Below are positions 1 through 8,588 of a stretch of DNA of 64,000 nt, in pieces (the first letter of the stretch is position 1; each line of letters begins with the position of its first letter). A program made the position numbers and the translations under genes. Under the pieces are notes generated by a model. The model made no database searches, was not told where the DNA came from, and saw only the letters and a program-made list of their open reading frames with translations. This DNA comes from DAOTWC01 sp048499435 (GTDB taxonomy: Bacteria; Chloroflexota; Anaerolineae; Aggregatilineales; Phototrophicaceae), in the NCBI GenBank assembly GCA_048499435.1, contig JASNZW010000007.1, positions 62,001 through 126,000 on the forward strand. The letters are read 5' to 3'.

Positions 1-288
1 CGTGACCAGCGTCAGCGGGAGGTCGGCCAGGGCGCGCTGCGGGAACAGCGCCGCTGACTGCGCTGTCGCCAGCAGGCCGGCCAGCAGCAGCAGCCCGAAA
101 ATATCGCGGGCGCGCCAGCGCAGCGCCAGGTCCAGGGCGCAGGCGGCCAGGGCCAGGTAGCCCAGCGCCAGCGGCAGCCAGTCGGCGGGCGCGCGCGCCG
201 CGAATGTCCACAGTGCCACCTCAGCGCTCAGCAGCAGGCAGGCGGCCAGCAGCGCGCGCACGGACCAGGCGGCGGGCCATGTCCGCAT
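1..288 (-). CDS. Membrane protein, 3' end cut off by window edge
   Basis: Ninety-six codons are visible. The ATG (288-286) overlaps the TGA of the upstream methyltransferase gene in a TGATG junction, so the two are probably translationally coupled. The product is very hydrophobic, with likely membrane segments at about residues 11-30, 37-57 and 62-80, separated by short Arg-rich loops. I recognise no family motif in the visible part, and the C-terminus lies outside the window. Function unknown; an integral membrane protein is the only supported call. Confidence 0.6.
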   Translation of the reverse strand, partial: MRTWPAAWSVRALLAACLLLSAEVALWTFAARAPADWLPLALGYLALAACALDLALRWRARDIFGLLLLAGLLATAQSAALFPQRALADLPLTLVT

Positions 289-854
289 CAGCGCCCCGGC
301 TTGAGGGCGACCAGCCGCGAGATATGCTGAACGTCGCCGGCGTGCAGCAGTTTCCAGCCGGCGAACAGGGCCGCCAGCTCGCCCGGCTGGAGCAGGAAAG
401 CCGGGTTAAAGGCCGGGACGATTTCCCGATAGCGGAGATTGTATGTCTCGTAGACGATGCGGCCGCCAGGGCGCACGCAGGCGCGCAGCGCCGGGAACAG
501 CTCGCGCTTGAGATAGCGAAACACACACACCAGGTCGTAATGCTCCGCTTCCAGCTCGGCTGTGTCCAGGTCCACCGGCAGGAAATTGAGACTGCGCAGC
601 CCACGCGCGACCATTTCCTGCCGCCCGCGCGCCAGCGCCAGGCGGCTAATGTCCATTACGTCAACGATGTAGCCCTGCTCCGCCAGCCACAGCCCGTTCT
701 GCCCCTGGCCGCCAGCGATATCCAGGGCGCGGCGCTCATCGCCGGGCGCGGTGGGCGGCGTGTAGTCGAACAGGAAGGGGTCCGGCTCAGGAAAATGCTG
801 CTGACCGCGCTGGCGGTAGATGGCGTCCCAGCGGATGCGGTCCTCGTGCGTCAT
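288..854 (-). CDS. Class I SAM-dependent methyltransferase
   Basis: A 188-residue single-domain protein with a Rossmann-type methyltransferase core. Motif I is LDIAGGQGQNG (about residues 44-54), an acidic ribose-binding residue follows in VMDIS (Asp68), and a motif-IV-like FLPVDLDTAE segment and a post-strand PGGRIVYETYN segment come later. It resembles small TehB/UbiE-like enzymes; the substrate cannot be read from the sequence. It is followed by the overlapping membrane-protein gene and preceded by an unknown gene 22 bp upstream, so it may be part of a minus-strand operon running from about 2539 downward. Confidence 0.85.
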   Translation of the reverse strand: MTHEDRIRWDAIYRQRGQQHFPEPDPFLFDYTPPTAPGDERRALDIAGGQGQNGLWLAEQGYIVDVMDISRLALARGRQEMVARGLRSLNFLPVDLDTAELEAEHYDLVCVFRYLKRELFPALRACVRPGGRIVYETYNLRYREIVPAFNPAFLLQPGELAALFAGWKLLHAGDVQHISRLVALKPGR

Positions 855-876
855 GGAGACCCCCAGGCTTCTGGCA

Positions 877-1686
877 TCAGCCGTCAGACCGGCCAGCGTA
901 GACCGGCGTATAAGCGAGCGCGTCGGGCACGCGCGCGAGCGCGTCGGCGTCGCCAGGGTACAGGCGGGCGTCGGGGCGGCGCCGCCGGCGCAGGTGAAGC
1001 TGATAGGCGTCGCGCAGGGCGGTGAAATCCGGCTCGCGCCAGCTCGGCGCGATGGTCAGGCAGGCCATCAGCGCGCGGATGCGGCTGCCACCGGGGCTGT
1101 TCCAGTCCGGGCCGGCGTTTGCGGCCAGCGCGCGCGCCGCCGCTTCGGCGTCCGGGTCAGCGCCGGCGCGCTTCAGCAGCCCGCCGCTGAAGCGGTCGAG
1201 CATTCCCTGGGCCTGTTTCAGGTTAACGCGGTCGGCCAGCGGCTGCACATCTGGCGGCAGCGCGCCCAGCAGCGCGTCAGGCGCGGCGGCTGGCTCAACG
1301 GGCGGGGCGGTGGGGTTGGCCAGTGCCGCCGCCAGATCGCAGCCAGGCCGCGCATAGGGCTGGAGCGCGCGCGGCAGGTCAGCCTCAGCGCCGTCAACCC
1401 AGGCGGCAATATGGGCCGCGGCGCCGCTGAGCGCGGCGTACAGGCACAGCCCGCCCGCCGACAGCGCGGGCAGCGCGCGCGTGTCTGGCGCGCCCAGCAC
1501 CCGCACCCAGCCGTCCTGCGCCGGGGCCACGAACAGCCGCACCGCGCGCGGATAGGCCGGGCCGGGCAGCGGCGCGAACGGGTCAAAAAGGGTGTAATCC
1601 AGGGCCGTGAGCGCGCCGCGCAGGGCGGCGGCGACGGCGCTGGCGTCAGCGGAGCGTAAGTACAGGCTGTCCCAGGATGCGGTCAT
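877..1686 (-). CDS. Hypothetical protein, 269 aa
   Basis: No recognised domain. The protein is Ala/Pro-rich, has no signal peptide or membrane segment, and shows Trp-containing conserved-looking patches at both ends (WDSLYLRSA near the start, LTIAPSWREPDFTALRDAY near residues 212-230). A basic stretch of five consecutive arginines lies close to the C-terminus. Its ATG lies inside the 3' end of the GNAT-like gene (41-bp overlap), so the two genes are probably co-transcribed. Codon composition matches the neighbours, supporting a real gene. Function unknown. Confidence 0.65.
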   Translation of the reverse strand: MTASWDSLYLRSADASAVAAALRGALTALDYTLFDPFAPLPGPAYPRAVRLFVAPAQDGWVRVLGAPDTRALPALSAGGLCLYAALSGAAAHIAAWVDGAEADLPRALQPYARPGCDLAAALANPTAPPVEPAAAPDALLGALPPDVQPLADRVNLKQAQGMLDRFSGGLLKRAGADPDAEAAARALAANAGPDWNSPGGSRIRALMACLTIAPSWREPDFTALRDAYQLHLRRRRRPDARLYPGDADALARVPDALAYTPVYAGRSDG

Positions 1687-2539
1687 CGGCTGCCTCGCGC
1701 GCGGTGGCGCTGTCGGTATCAGCGGGGGCGTAGCGCGCCACGCTGCCGCAGGCGTGAAAGCCCAGGGCGCGCAGCGTCTCGCGGTCGGTTTCAGTTTCGC
1801 CGGGGGCGTAAACCAGATCGCAGCCCCGGTCGAGCGCGGCGCGGACAGCGGCCCCGACCAGGGCGCGCAGCAGGTCCGGCGTGCGCGCCTCTTTCATCAG
1901 CGCCAGGCCAAGCAGGTGCGCGCCCTGGCTGTGAACGCTCAGGCGGGCCACACCTACCGGGAAACCGGCGCGGTACAGAATCAGGTCAAGCTGGTGGCCC
2001 TGGGCAGCCGCCGCCAGCTCGCGGCCCACCAGCAGCGGCTCCACGCCCAGCGTCAGCACATCGTAATGCGCGCTGCGCCAGACATACCACCACAGCTCGA
2101 TGCCGCGCTGGTCGGCCACTTCGGCTGTGTTCACGCCATCAGGCAGCGGCGCGGCGGTGATCGGCGGCGCGGGCTGGCCGGCGAAGCCGGCGGCGGCGTA
2201 GATCAGCAGCGGCGTTTCATACTCGACGCGCAGGCCCAGGTCGCGCAGCGCCGCGCTGAACTGGGGCGGGTAGAGATCCGCGATAAACTGCACGCGGGCG
2301 GCGCGGCCATGCGCGCGCAGGCGCGCCAGTCCCTGCTGCACCATTTCGACCGGGACCCAGGCGGTGCTGCGGCGCGGCGTCACGTAATTTACGCTGGGGG
2401 CGGCGCTGGTGGGGTGATAGATTACGTCCACCAGGCTGACGGATTCGCGCTGCGCGCCCAGATGCGCGTGCGCTGCCAGCAGGTGATCCTGCACCCGGCG
2501 CAGCACCCGGCGCGATTCTCTCAGCGCCTCGTCGTCCAT
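1646..2539 (-). CDS. GNAT-like N-acetyltransferase-related protein
   Basis: A 297-residue protein whose C-terminal half looks like a GNAT fold. There is a VGVARLSVHSQGAHLLGLA strand pair, a helix DLLRALVGAAVRAALDRGC, then LVYAPGETETDRETLRALGF, which corresponds to the usual late GNAT motif ending in a GF pair. The N-terminal half may be a second, degenerate GNAT-like module. The acetyl-CoA pyrophosphate loop is not canonical, so catalytic activity is uncertain. It appears to be the first gene of the minus-strand set. About 180 bp of non-coding DNA separates it from the divergent kinase gene. Confidence 0.55.
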   Translation of the reverse strand: MDDEALRESRRVLRRVQDHLLAAHAHLGAQRESVSLVDVIYHPTSAAPSVNYVTPRRSTAWVPVEMVQQGLARLRAHGRAARVQFIADLYPPQFSAALRDLGLRVEYETPLLIYAAAGFAGQPAPPITAAPLPDGVNTAEVADQRGIELWWYVWRSAHYDVLTLGVEPLLVGRELAAAAQGHQLDLILYRAGFPVGVARLSVHSQGAHLLGLALMKEARTPDLLRALVGAAVRAALDRGCDLVYAPGETETDRETLRALGFHACGSVARYAPADTDSATAREAADDRILGQPVLTLR

Positions 2540-2628
2540 AAGCGTCCTCGTTTGGTGGAACCGCTGGCCGCTGCTGATGATGACTTCTGCTCACACTATA
2601 GCAGAGGTTGGCAGCGGCGGGCGCAAGG

Positions 2629-2644
2629 GTTAGATAACTCTAAC
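2629..2644. repeat. Perfect dyad GTTAGA-N4-TCTAAC in divergent intergenic region
   Basis: A 6-bp perfect inverted repeat with a TAAC spacer lies between the divergent GNAT-like gene and the kinase/response-regulator gene. One further half-site-like TTCTAAC occurs about 45 bp downstream, near the kinase gene start. It could be an operator for either gene. It has no U-run, so it is not an obvious terminator. Six-base arms can occur by chance. Confidence 0.3.
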
Positions 2645-2723
2645 GAGCCGGCGAAAGCGTGAGTGCCGAGTTGCGGAGGTTGTGGTATTCTAACCGTTTG
2701 AAAATAATAATCGGGCGGGGTAG

Positions 2724-4235
2724 ATGATCGGACGCACGCTGCTCAACCGCTACCAGATTACCGCGCAGTTGGGTGACGGCTCGACTGCGACGGTTTATCG
2801 CGCGACGGATCTACGCCTTAACCGGGACGTGGCGCTGAAGGTGCTGCTGCCGCACGTGCGCGACTCGACACGGCGGCGCTTTTTTCAGGAAGCGACCGCT
2901 GCCGCGCAGCTTAACCACCCCGGCATCATGGCGATTTACAACATCGAAGAAGATTATGAGCAGCCGTTCCTGGTGGTGGAGTACGTAGAGGGCCGCCCGC
3001 TGTCCGATTTTATCCCGTCGACGCCGGCGGTGGTGGTCGAGCTGGGCGCGCAGATCGCGCGGGCGCTCCAGTATGCGCACGAGCGCGACATCATCCACCG
3101 CGACATCAAACCGGCGAACATCAAGGTGACGCCGGAGCGCGGCATTAAGATTATGGACCTGGGGCTGGCGCTGCCGCGCGAGGCCGCGCGCGTGACAGCA
3201 GAGGGCATGGTGATCGGCACGCCGGCGTATCTGTCGCCGGAACAGGCGCAGGGCGCGGTGCTGGATTTCCGCACCGACATTTATTCGCTGGGCGTGGTGC
3301 TGTATGAGATGGCGTGCGGGCAGCTTCCATTTGACGCGGACGACATCTCGGCGCTGCTGCTGCAGCAGGTGCGCCAGCCGCCGCCGCCGCTGCGCCTGCT
3401 CATGCCGGCGCTGCCGGCCAGCCTGGAGAACGTGATTCTCAAGGCGCTGGAGAAAAGCCCGGCGCGGCGCTTCCAGTCGTGCCGCAGCATGGCTGACGCG
3501 CTGGAAGAGGCGCTGCGCACAGCGCAGGCCGGCGCGCCGGGTGCGGACCGCCAGCCGGCGAAGCCAGACCTGACGCGCCGCCCGTCGCTGCGGCTGGTGC
3601 TGGCGGATGACCATACTATCATGCGGCGCACGCTGGTCAGCTTCCTGGAGGGCCGGCCTGAATTTATGGTGGTGGGCGAGGCGGCGGACGGCGAGACCGC
3701 GCTGCAGCAGACGCTCGCGCTGCTGCCGGACGTGCTGCTGCTGGACCTGAACATGCCCGGCAGGGGCGGCCTGGACATTCTGCCGACGATCCGCCAGCAG
3801 GCCCCTGGCGTCAAGGTGCTGGTGCTGACCGGGCGCGACGAGGAATGGTATATCGTGCGGGCGCTGCGCGCCGGGGCGCACGGGTACGTCTTAAAATCTA
3901 CTGACGAGAACGAGCTGATTGACGCCATCAGCAAGGTGATGGAGGGCCACCTGGTGCTGGGCAGCGGGGTGGCTGAGCGCATCGTGGGCGGGCTGCTGGC
4001 TGAACAGGAAGGCCGCGCGGCGGAGCTGAACGACCTGGAGCGCAAAATCCTGCTGTATGTGGCTGCCGGCCACGAGAATGAGGCGATTGCCCGGCAGCTC
4101 AGGCTGGGAATGCCGATTGTGATTGAGACGCTGGCCGGGGCAATGAACAAGCTGGGCGCTAAGGACCGCACCAACGCCGCGCTGGAGGCGCTCAAGCGCG
4201 GCGACATCGCGCTGGACGATCTGCACCGGCTTTAG
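2724..4235 (+). CDS. Ser/Thr protein kinase fused to NarL-type response regulator
   Basis: A 503-residue protein with two signalling modules. Residues about 10-270 are a Hanks-type kinase: glycine loop LGDGSTATV (16-24), ATP-binding Lys39 in ALKV, helix-C Glu56, catalytic loop HRDIKPAN (125-132) and metal Asp145. The metal motif reads DLG rather than DFG, a common variant. Residues about 290-405 are a CheY-like receiver with acidic pair Asp295/Asp296, phospho-acceptor Asp341 in LLLDLNMPG and Lys391 in YVLKS. The C-terminus (about 435-495) resembles a LuxR/NarL helix-turn-helix, but a degenerate one. No membrane segment follows the kinase, unlike PknB-type receptors. It should act in the cytoplasm as a one-protein kinase-to-transcription switch. 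Its stop codon overlaps the convergent radical-SAM gene stop. Confidence 0.93.
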   Translation: MIGRTLLNRYQITAQLGDGSTATVYRATDLRLNRDVALKVLLPHVRDSTRRRFFQEATAAAQLNHPGIMAIYNIEEDYEQPFLVVEYVEGRPLSDFIPSTPAVVVELGAQIARALQYAHERDIIHRDIKPANIKVTPERGIKIMDLGLALPREAARVTAEGMVIGTPAYLSPEQAQGAVLDFRTDIYSLGVVLYEMACGQLPFDADDISALLLQQVRQPPPPLRLLMPALPASLENVILKALEKSPARRFQSCRSMADALEEALRTAQAGAPGADRQPAKPDLTRRPSLRLVLADDHTIMRRTLVSFLEGRPEFMVVGEAADGETALQQTLALLPDVLLLDLNMPGRGGLDILPTIRQQAPGVKVLVLTGRDEEWYIVRALRAGAHGYVLKSTDENELIDAISKVMEGHLVLGSGVAERIVGGLLAEQEGRAAELNDLERKILLYVAAGHENEAIARQLRLGMPIVIETLAGAMNKLGAKDRTNAALEALKRGDIALDDLHRL

Positions 4236-5392
4236 AGCAGCGCTAACTGCTGCGGCGGGCGGCGGCCATCGAGCAGGATGTAGGGCGCTGCCTGCTCAGG
4301 CGCGCGGATGCCGATGGCGCGCAGGTGCGCCAGGTCGCGCAGGCGGCCCTGATGGCGCGCCCTGAGGATAGCGTCCGCGCCTTTGGGGCCGATGCCGGGC
4401 ACGCGCAGCAGGGCGGCGCGCTCGGCGCGCATCAGGTCCAGCGGAGAGTGGCGCAGGTGCTGGTCCGCCCAGGCGCGCTTGGGGTCGGCATCCAGGCGCA
4501 GGCTGCCGTCGCCCGTGAACGGCAGTTCCTCTACATCCCAACCGTAATCGCGCAGCAGAAAGCTTGACTGGTAGAGGCGGCGCTCGCGCAGCGGCAGCGC
4601 GGGGGGCAGGTTCTCAAACGGGGTGCCAGCCACCGGGCGGAAGGCAGCGTAGTAGGCGCGCGCCAGCCCGGCCTGCCGGTAGAGCCGGGCGCTCAGGTCC
4701 AGCAGCTCCAGATCGGTGTCGCCCACCGCGCCGACCACGAACTGCGTGACCAGGCTGGCGAGGTGGCGGTCGGTCTCGCGTTTGATGCGCCCGGCCCACA
4801 GCAGCCGCTGAAGCAGCTCATCAGCGAAATCCTTGAGCGGGGCCAGGGCGCGCAGGCGCTGCGGGGTTGGCCCTTCAAGGTTCAGCGAGACGCGGTCAGC
4901 GAGCTGCATGGCGCGCACGATCTGGTCCGGCTCAGCGCCGGGCATGATCTTAAGATGCACGTAGCCGCGATAGCGGTATTTGCGGCGGATGATCTCCACG
5001 GTGTCAATGATTTTGTCCTGGGTGGTGACGCCGCCGCTGACGATGCCCGACGACAGGAAGATGCCGTCAGCGATTTTCGCCCGCTGGATGTCGTCGAAGG
5101 CCCGCGCCAGCTCGTCCGGTTTGAACGTCTCGCGGCGCATCTGGCCGCGCCCGGCGCGAAACGGGCAGTAATAGCAGTTGCGCTCGCAGGCGGTGGTGAC
5201 CATTGCCTTGAGCACCGGCTTGCTGCCGGAAGGTGTGGCGACATGCGTAATGCACTCCGCCAGGCTGCGCGGCTGAGAGCGCCTGGCCGCCGGCTGTTCG
5301 TGGGCGGGCGCGTCGCCTGCCGGTTCAAACAGCGTAACGTCGCCAAGCTGGGTGAGGCGGGTCAGCGTGTCGGGCTTCGCGTGAACGTTCAT
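4232..5392 (-). CDS. Radical-SAM DNA modification/repair protein with HhH domain
   Basis: A 386-residue protein. The radical SAM cluster motif is CERNCYYC (Cys69, Cys73, Cys76; Cx3Cx2C). A C-terminal helix-hairpin-helix lies at about 328-348 (LLRVPGIGPKGADAILRAR), which normally binds DNA backbone. This matches the family named 'putative DNA modification/repair radical SAM protein'. Its usual partner protein is not seen next to it here. The reading frame stays open upstream to about 5695, but ATG 5392 is chosen because a near-perfect promoter (TTGACC, 17 bp, TATAAT) ends six bases before it and the extension would overlap the divergent HAD gene. A LexA-like box lies in that promoter, suggesting SOS control. 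The exact reaction is unknown. Confidence 0.88.
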   Translation of the reverse strand: MNVHAKPDTLTRLTQLGDVTLFEPAGDAPAHEQPAARRSQPRSLAECITHVATPSGSKPVLKAMVTTACERNCYYCPFRAGRGQMRRETFKPDELARAFDDIQRAKIADGIFLSSGIVSGGVTTQDKIIDTVEIIRRKYRYRGYVHLKIMPGAEPDQIVRAMQLADRVSLNLEGPTPQRLRALAPLKDFADELLQRLLWAGRIKRETDRHLASLVTQFVVGAVGDTDLELLDLSARLYRQAGLARAYYAAFRPVAGTPFENLPPALPLRERRLYQSSFLLRDYGWDVEELPFTGDGSLRLDADPKRAWADQHLRHSPLDLMRAERAALLRVPGIGPKGADAILRARHQGRLRDLAHLRAIGIRAPEQAAPYILLDGRRPPQQLALL

Positions 5393-5398
5393 AGCGCA

Positions 5399-5427
5399 AT
5401 TATACAGAACATGTGTTCGCAGGTCAA
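5399..5427 (-). promoter_or_regulatory. Sigma70-type promoter with embedded LexA/DinR-like box; leaderless
   Basis: Read on the minus strand: TTGACC (5427-5422), a 17-bp spacer, then TATAAT (5404-5399). The spacer contains CGAACACATGTTCT (5419-5406), which fits the Gram-positive LexA box form GAAC-N4-GTTC with a CG-type 5' flank. Only six bases separate the -10 hexamer from ATG 5392. The predicted transcription start therefore falls at or beside the start codon, implying a leaderless mRNA. A repressor bound in the spacer would block polymerase. Confidence 0.75.
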
Positions 5428-5483
5428 GCCCGCGCCGCGACCCGCTATCGCCTGCGCCGCCAAGTGCTGCTACACTTGCCGCT

Positions 5484-6173
5484 ATGCAAACACACGATTC
5501 GTTTACGGTGGTTCTGTTCGATATTGACGGCACGCTGCTGCGCTCTGATGGGGCCGGGCGGGCGGCCACCCGCGCCGCCATGCTGGAGGTGTTCGGGGCG
5601 GCGGACGGCGTGGAGACGCTGAACTTCGGCGGCAAGACTGACTGGTTTATCATCACTGAGCTGCTGGCCGACCAGGGGCACACACACGCCGACATCGCCC
5701 GGCTTATGCCGGTTTACGGGGCCGCGCTGGCCCGCCACCTGGAGCGCGCGCTGACGCGCTATCGCATCTGGGCGCTGCCCGGCGCGCTGGACGCCGTAAC
5801 AGCGCTGCGCGCCCGCCCGAACACGCTCATCGGCCTGATCACGGGCAACGTGCGCGACACAGTGGCGTTCAAGCTGCGCGCGGCGGGCTATGAGCCGGAC
5901 TGGTTTACGGTGGGCGCTTACGGCAGCGAATCGCCGGACCGCAGCGAGGTCGCGGCGCTGGCTGTTGCGCGCGCGGCGCAGGCTGCCGGGCGGTCGCTGC
6001 ACCCGGCGCAGACGGTGATCGTGGGCGACACGCCGGCTGACGTGGCCTGCGCGCGGGCGGTCGGGGCGCGGGCCGTCGCGGTGGTGACCGGCTTTGCCAG
6101 CCGTGAGGAACTGGCCGCCGCCGGCCCTGATCACCTGCTGGACGACCTGAGCGCGCTGCCGGGCGTGCTGTAA
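5484..6173 (+). CDS. HAD-family hydrolase (phosphatase-like)
   Basis: A 229-residue haloacid dehalogenase-superfamily protein. Motif I is FDIDGTLL (nucleophile Asp13, acid Asp15), motif II is the Thr in GLITGN, and motif IV is IVGDTPADV with its metal-binding Asp. The cap between motifs I and II is helical, as in phosphoglycolate phosphatase-like (subfamily IA) enzymes. The likely reaction is hydrolysis of a small phosphomonoester; the substrate is not deducible. It is divergent from the radical-SAM gene and first in a plus-strand run of genes, with 20 bp to the next gene. Confidence 0.87.
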   Translation: MQTHDSFTVVLFDIDGTLLRSDGAGRAATRAAMLEVFGAADGVETLNFGGKTDWFIITELLADQGHTHADIARLMPVYGAALARHLERALTRYRIWALPGALDAVTALRARPNTLIGLITGNVRDTVAFKLRAAGYEPDWFTVGAYGSESPDRSEVAALAVARAAQAAGRSLHPAQTVIVGDTPADVACARAVGARAVAVVTGFASREELAAAGPDHLLDDLSALPGVL

Positions 6174-6193
6174 GCGCGGCGCAGGCTGTCGTT

Positions 6194-6646
6194 ATGCTGT
6201 TCGAGGCTGAAGCGCCAAAAATTGTGAGCATCTTCGCGCTGGCGTTTTTCTCGTTCTGGACGGCGATCCCGGCGGGACTGGCGCTGGGCCTGGCCCCGCC
6301 GCTGGTGATCGCCACGACGACGCTCAGCTATGTGTGCGGCGCGGCGCTGGTGCTGCTGCCGGGCGAGCGCGTGCGCGCCTGGGTGCTGCGCCGTTTCAAC
6401 CGGCAGGCGGCCGTTGAAGCGCCGCCGGGCGCGCTGCGCCGCGCCTGGGAACGGTGGGGCGCGGCCGGGCTGGGCCTGCTGGGGCCGATGACGGTCGGCG
6501 CGCAGATCGGCGCGGCGCTGGGGCTGGCGCTCAATGCCCGGCCGCGCGCGCTGCTGCTGTGGATGACGCTGGGCGCGCTGGCGTGGAGCGTCCTGCTGAC
6601 GCTGGCTGTCACGCTGGGCGTGCTGGGGGCGCGGGCGGTGCTGTGA
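6194..6646 (+). CDS. Small membrane protein, small-multidrug-export (COG2426) type
   Basis: A 150-residue integral membrane protein. Its N-terminal segment KIVSIFALAFFSFWTAIPAGLALGL and the central GAAGLGLLGPMTVGAQIGAALGLAL glycine-rich segment resemble the small multi-drug export/COG2426 family. Four hydrophobic segments are visible. Transport function in this family is mostly inferred from annotation rather than proven. The stop codon overlaps the GTG start of the glycosyltransferase (GTGA), so the pair is likely translationally coupled. Confidence 0.7.
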   Translation: MLFEAEAPKIVSIFALAFFSFWTAIPAGLALGLAPPLVIATTTLSYVCGAALVLLPGERVRAWVLRRFNRQAAVEAPPGALRRAWERWGAAGLGLLGPMTVGAQIGAALGLALNARPRALLLWMTLGALAWSVLLTLAVTLGVLGARAVL

Positions 6647-8556
6647 GCGCTGATATAGCGGCATCCCCTGGAAGCGAACACCGCCGGCCCGCTCGCTGGC
6701 ACACGCTGGCGCTGGCGCTGATCGTGCTGCTGGCGTTCGGCGCGCGCGTGCATTTGCTGGGCGCGCAGTCGCTGTGGAACGACGAAGGCAGCAGCTATGT
6801 GCAGGCGGGCCGCGCCTTTGATGAGATCGCGCGGCACGCGGCCCGCGACATTCACCCGCCGCTGTATTACTGGCTGCTGAAGGTGTGGGCGGCGTTTACC
6901 GGAACCAGCGAGTTCGCGCTGCGGGCGTTTTCGGTGTTGGCCAGCGTGCTGGCGGTGGCGTTCGCGGCGGCGGCGGGACGGCGGCTGTCCGGCGCGGCGG
7001 CAGGGCTGGCGGCGGGGCTGTTTATGGCGCTCAACAGCTTCAGCGTGTACTACGCGCAGGAAGCGCGCATGTACGCCCTGCTGGCGCTGTGGGCGGCGGC
7101 GGCGTTGTGGGCCTTCGCGGGCTTTCTGCGCGCGCCCGGCTGGCGCTGGGCGCTGCCGCTGGCGCTGGTCAACGCCGCCGGGCTGTGGACGCAGTACACC
7201 TATGCATTTGTCCTGCTGGCGCAGGGGGCGGCGTTTGCGCTGGCCCATACCAGCCGCGCGCGGCCCAGCGCCCACGCGCGGCGCGTCTACGTTCTCGCCA
7301 ATTTGCTGACGGCCGCGCTGTACCTGCCCTGGCTGGGCACGGCCTGGGCGCAGCTTACGACCTGGCCCAGCACCGGCCAGCCGGCGGCGCTGGCTGAGGC
7401 GCTGGGGACGATCAGCGGCTGGCTGACGCTGGGCAGCGCTTATACGGCGGCTGATACAAGCTGGGTGGCAGTGGCGCTGATTTTGCTGGCGTTTGGGCTG
7501 CGCGTTGAACGAGGGCGCGCCGCGGACGCGCGCGGCGCGCTGCTGGTGACGCTGTGGACAGTTGTGCCAGTGATCTTGTTCCTGGCGCTGGGGCTGTACC
7601 GCCCGGCCAACCTCAAATTTCTGCTGCCGGCGCAGGCCGGCTGCGCGCTGTGGATGGCGCGCGGGACGGCGGTTCTGTGGGCGCTGGACGCGGGGCCGCG
7701 CCTGCGCTGGCTGCCGCGCGCGGCGGCGGCGCTGGCGGCGCTGGGCCTGGCGGCGACGATGGTGGCCGCGCTGGGTGCGCTGTATCATGACCCCGCCTGG
7801 CAGCGCGCCGACTATCGCGGCCTGGCGGCGGAGATCGCGGCGGCCAGCGGCCCGAACGACGCCATTGTCCTCGATGCGCCCAACCAGGAAGAGGTGTTTC
7901 GTTATTATTACCGGGGCAGCCTGCCGGTTTACCCGCTGCCTGCCGGTCTGGGCGGCGACGACGCGGCGGCGCGCGCGGCGGCGGCGAACGTGATTGACGC
8001 GCACCAGCAGGTGTTCGCCGTGTTCTGGGGCGAGGCTGAGCGCGACCCTAACCGCGTCATTGAGACGGCGCTGGCGGCGGGCGCTTATGAGGCGGCCAGC
8101 CGCTGGTATGGCGACGTGCGGCTGGTGCGCTACATCGCGCCGGCTGACCTGCCAGCGGCGGTGGCGGTGGGCGCGCGCTTTGGCCCGCACATCACGCTGG
8201 TCAGCTACGCCCTCAGCAGCGCGACGGTGACGCCGGGGGGCGCGCTGCAGCTGCGGCTGGACTGGCGGACGGATGCGCCGCTGGACACGCGCTACAAGGT
8301 GACGGTGCAGCTTCTCGACGCGGGCGGCGCGCTCGCCGCTCAACGTGACAGCGAGCCAGGCGGCGGCCTGGCGCTGACGACGGACTGGCCGCCGGGCGAC
8401 ATCATCAGCGACCGGCACGCGCTGGTTATCCCGGAGGGCTTAGCGCCAGCTCAGTATACGCTCATCATCGGCGTGTACCGAATGGATGCCCCGCAGGAAC
8501 GGCTGCCCGTTGGCGACACAGATCACCTGCGGCTGGCCGAAATAACGGTCCGATAG
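6643..8556 (+). CDS. GT39/ArnT-like polytopic glycosyltransferase
   Basis: A 637-residue membrane protein. After the first transmembrane helix comes SLWNDEGSSY (Asp47-Glu48), the first-loop acidic motif of polyprenyl-phosphate-dependent GT-C enzymes (PMT/ArnT), then IHPPLYYWLLKVW, also typical. About ten or more membrane helices follow, and then an extracytoplasmic beta-rich domain from about residue 510. The family moves a sugar from a lipid-linked donor to an acceptor outside the membrane. GTG 6643 is chosen because it overlaps the upstream stop; the frame stays open further upstream but that part would lie inside the preceding gene. Confidence 0.87.
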   Translation: MSADIAASPGSEHRRPARWHTLALALIVLLAFGARVHLLGAQSLWNDEGSSYVQAGRAFDEIARHAARDIHPPLYYWLLKVWAAFTGTSEFALRAFSVLASVLAVAFAAAAGRRLSGAAAGLAAGLFMALNSFSVYYAQEARMYALLALWAAAALWAFAGFLRAPGWRWALPLALVNAAGLWTQYTYAFVLLAQGAAFALAHTSRARPSAHARRVYVLANLLTAALYLPWLGTAWAQLTTWPSTGQPAALAEALGTISGWLTLGSAYTAADTSWVAVALILLAFGLRVERGRAADARGALLVTLWTVVPVILFLALGLYRPANLKFLLPAQAGCALWMARGTAVLWALDAGPRLRWLPRAAAALAALGLAATMVAALGALYHDPAWQRADYRGLAAEIAAASGPNDAIVLDAPNQEEVFRYYYRGSLPVYPLPAGLGGDDAAARAAAANVIDAHQQVFAVFWGEAERDPNRVIETALAAGAYEAASRWYGDVRLVRYIAPADLPAAVAVGARFGPHITLVSYALSSATVTPGGALQLRLDWRTDAPLDTRYKVTVQLLDAGGALAAQRDSEPGGGLALTTDWPPGDIISDRHALVIPEGLAPAQYTLIIGVYRMDAPQERLPVGDTDHLRLAEITVR

Positions 8557-8588
8557 CGCGGCGGGGCTGCCGCCGGGGAGGAAAGGCG

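Noticed and set aside
5393..5695. Upstream extension of the radical-SAM reading frame
   Set aside because: It would pass through its own promoter and overlap the divergent HAD gene; no family similarity in the extension.
6328..8418. Long open frame (696 codons) antisense to the glycosyltransferase gene
   Set aside because: Very Arg/Gln/His-rich translation with no domain, fully opposite a gene with clear GT39 motifs; a by-product of GC-rich codon use.
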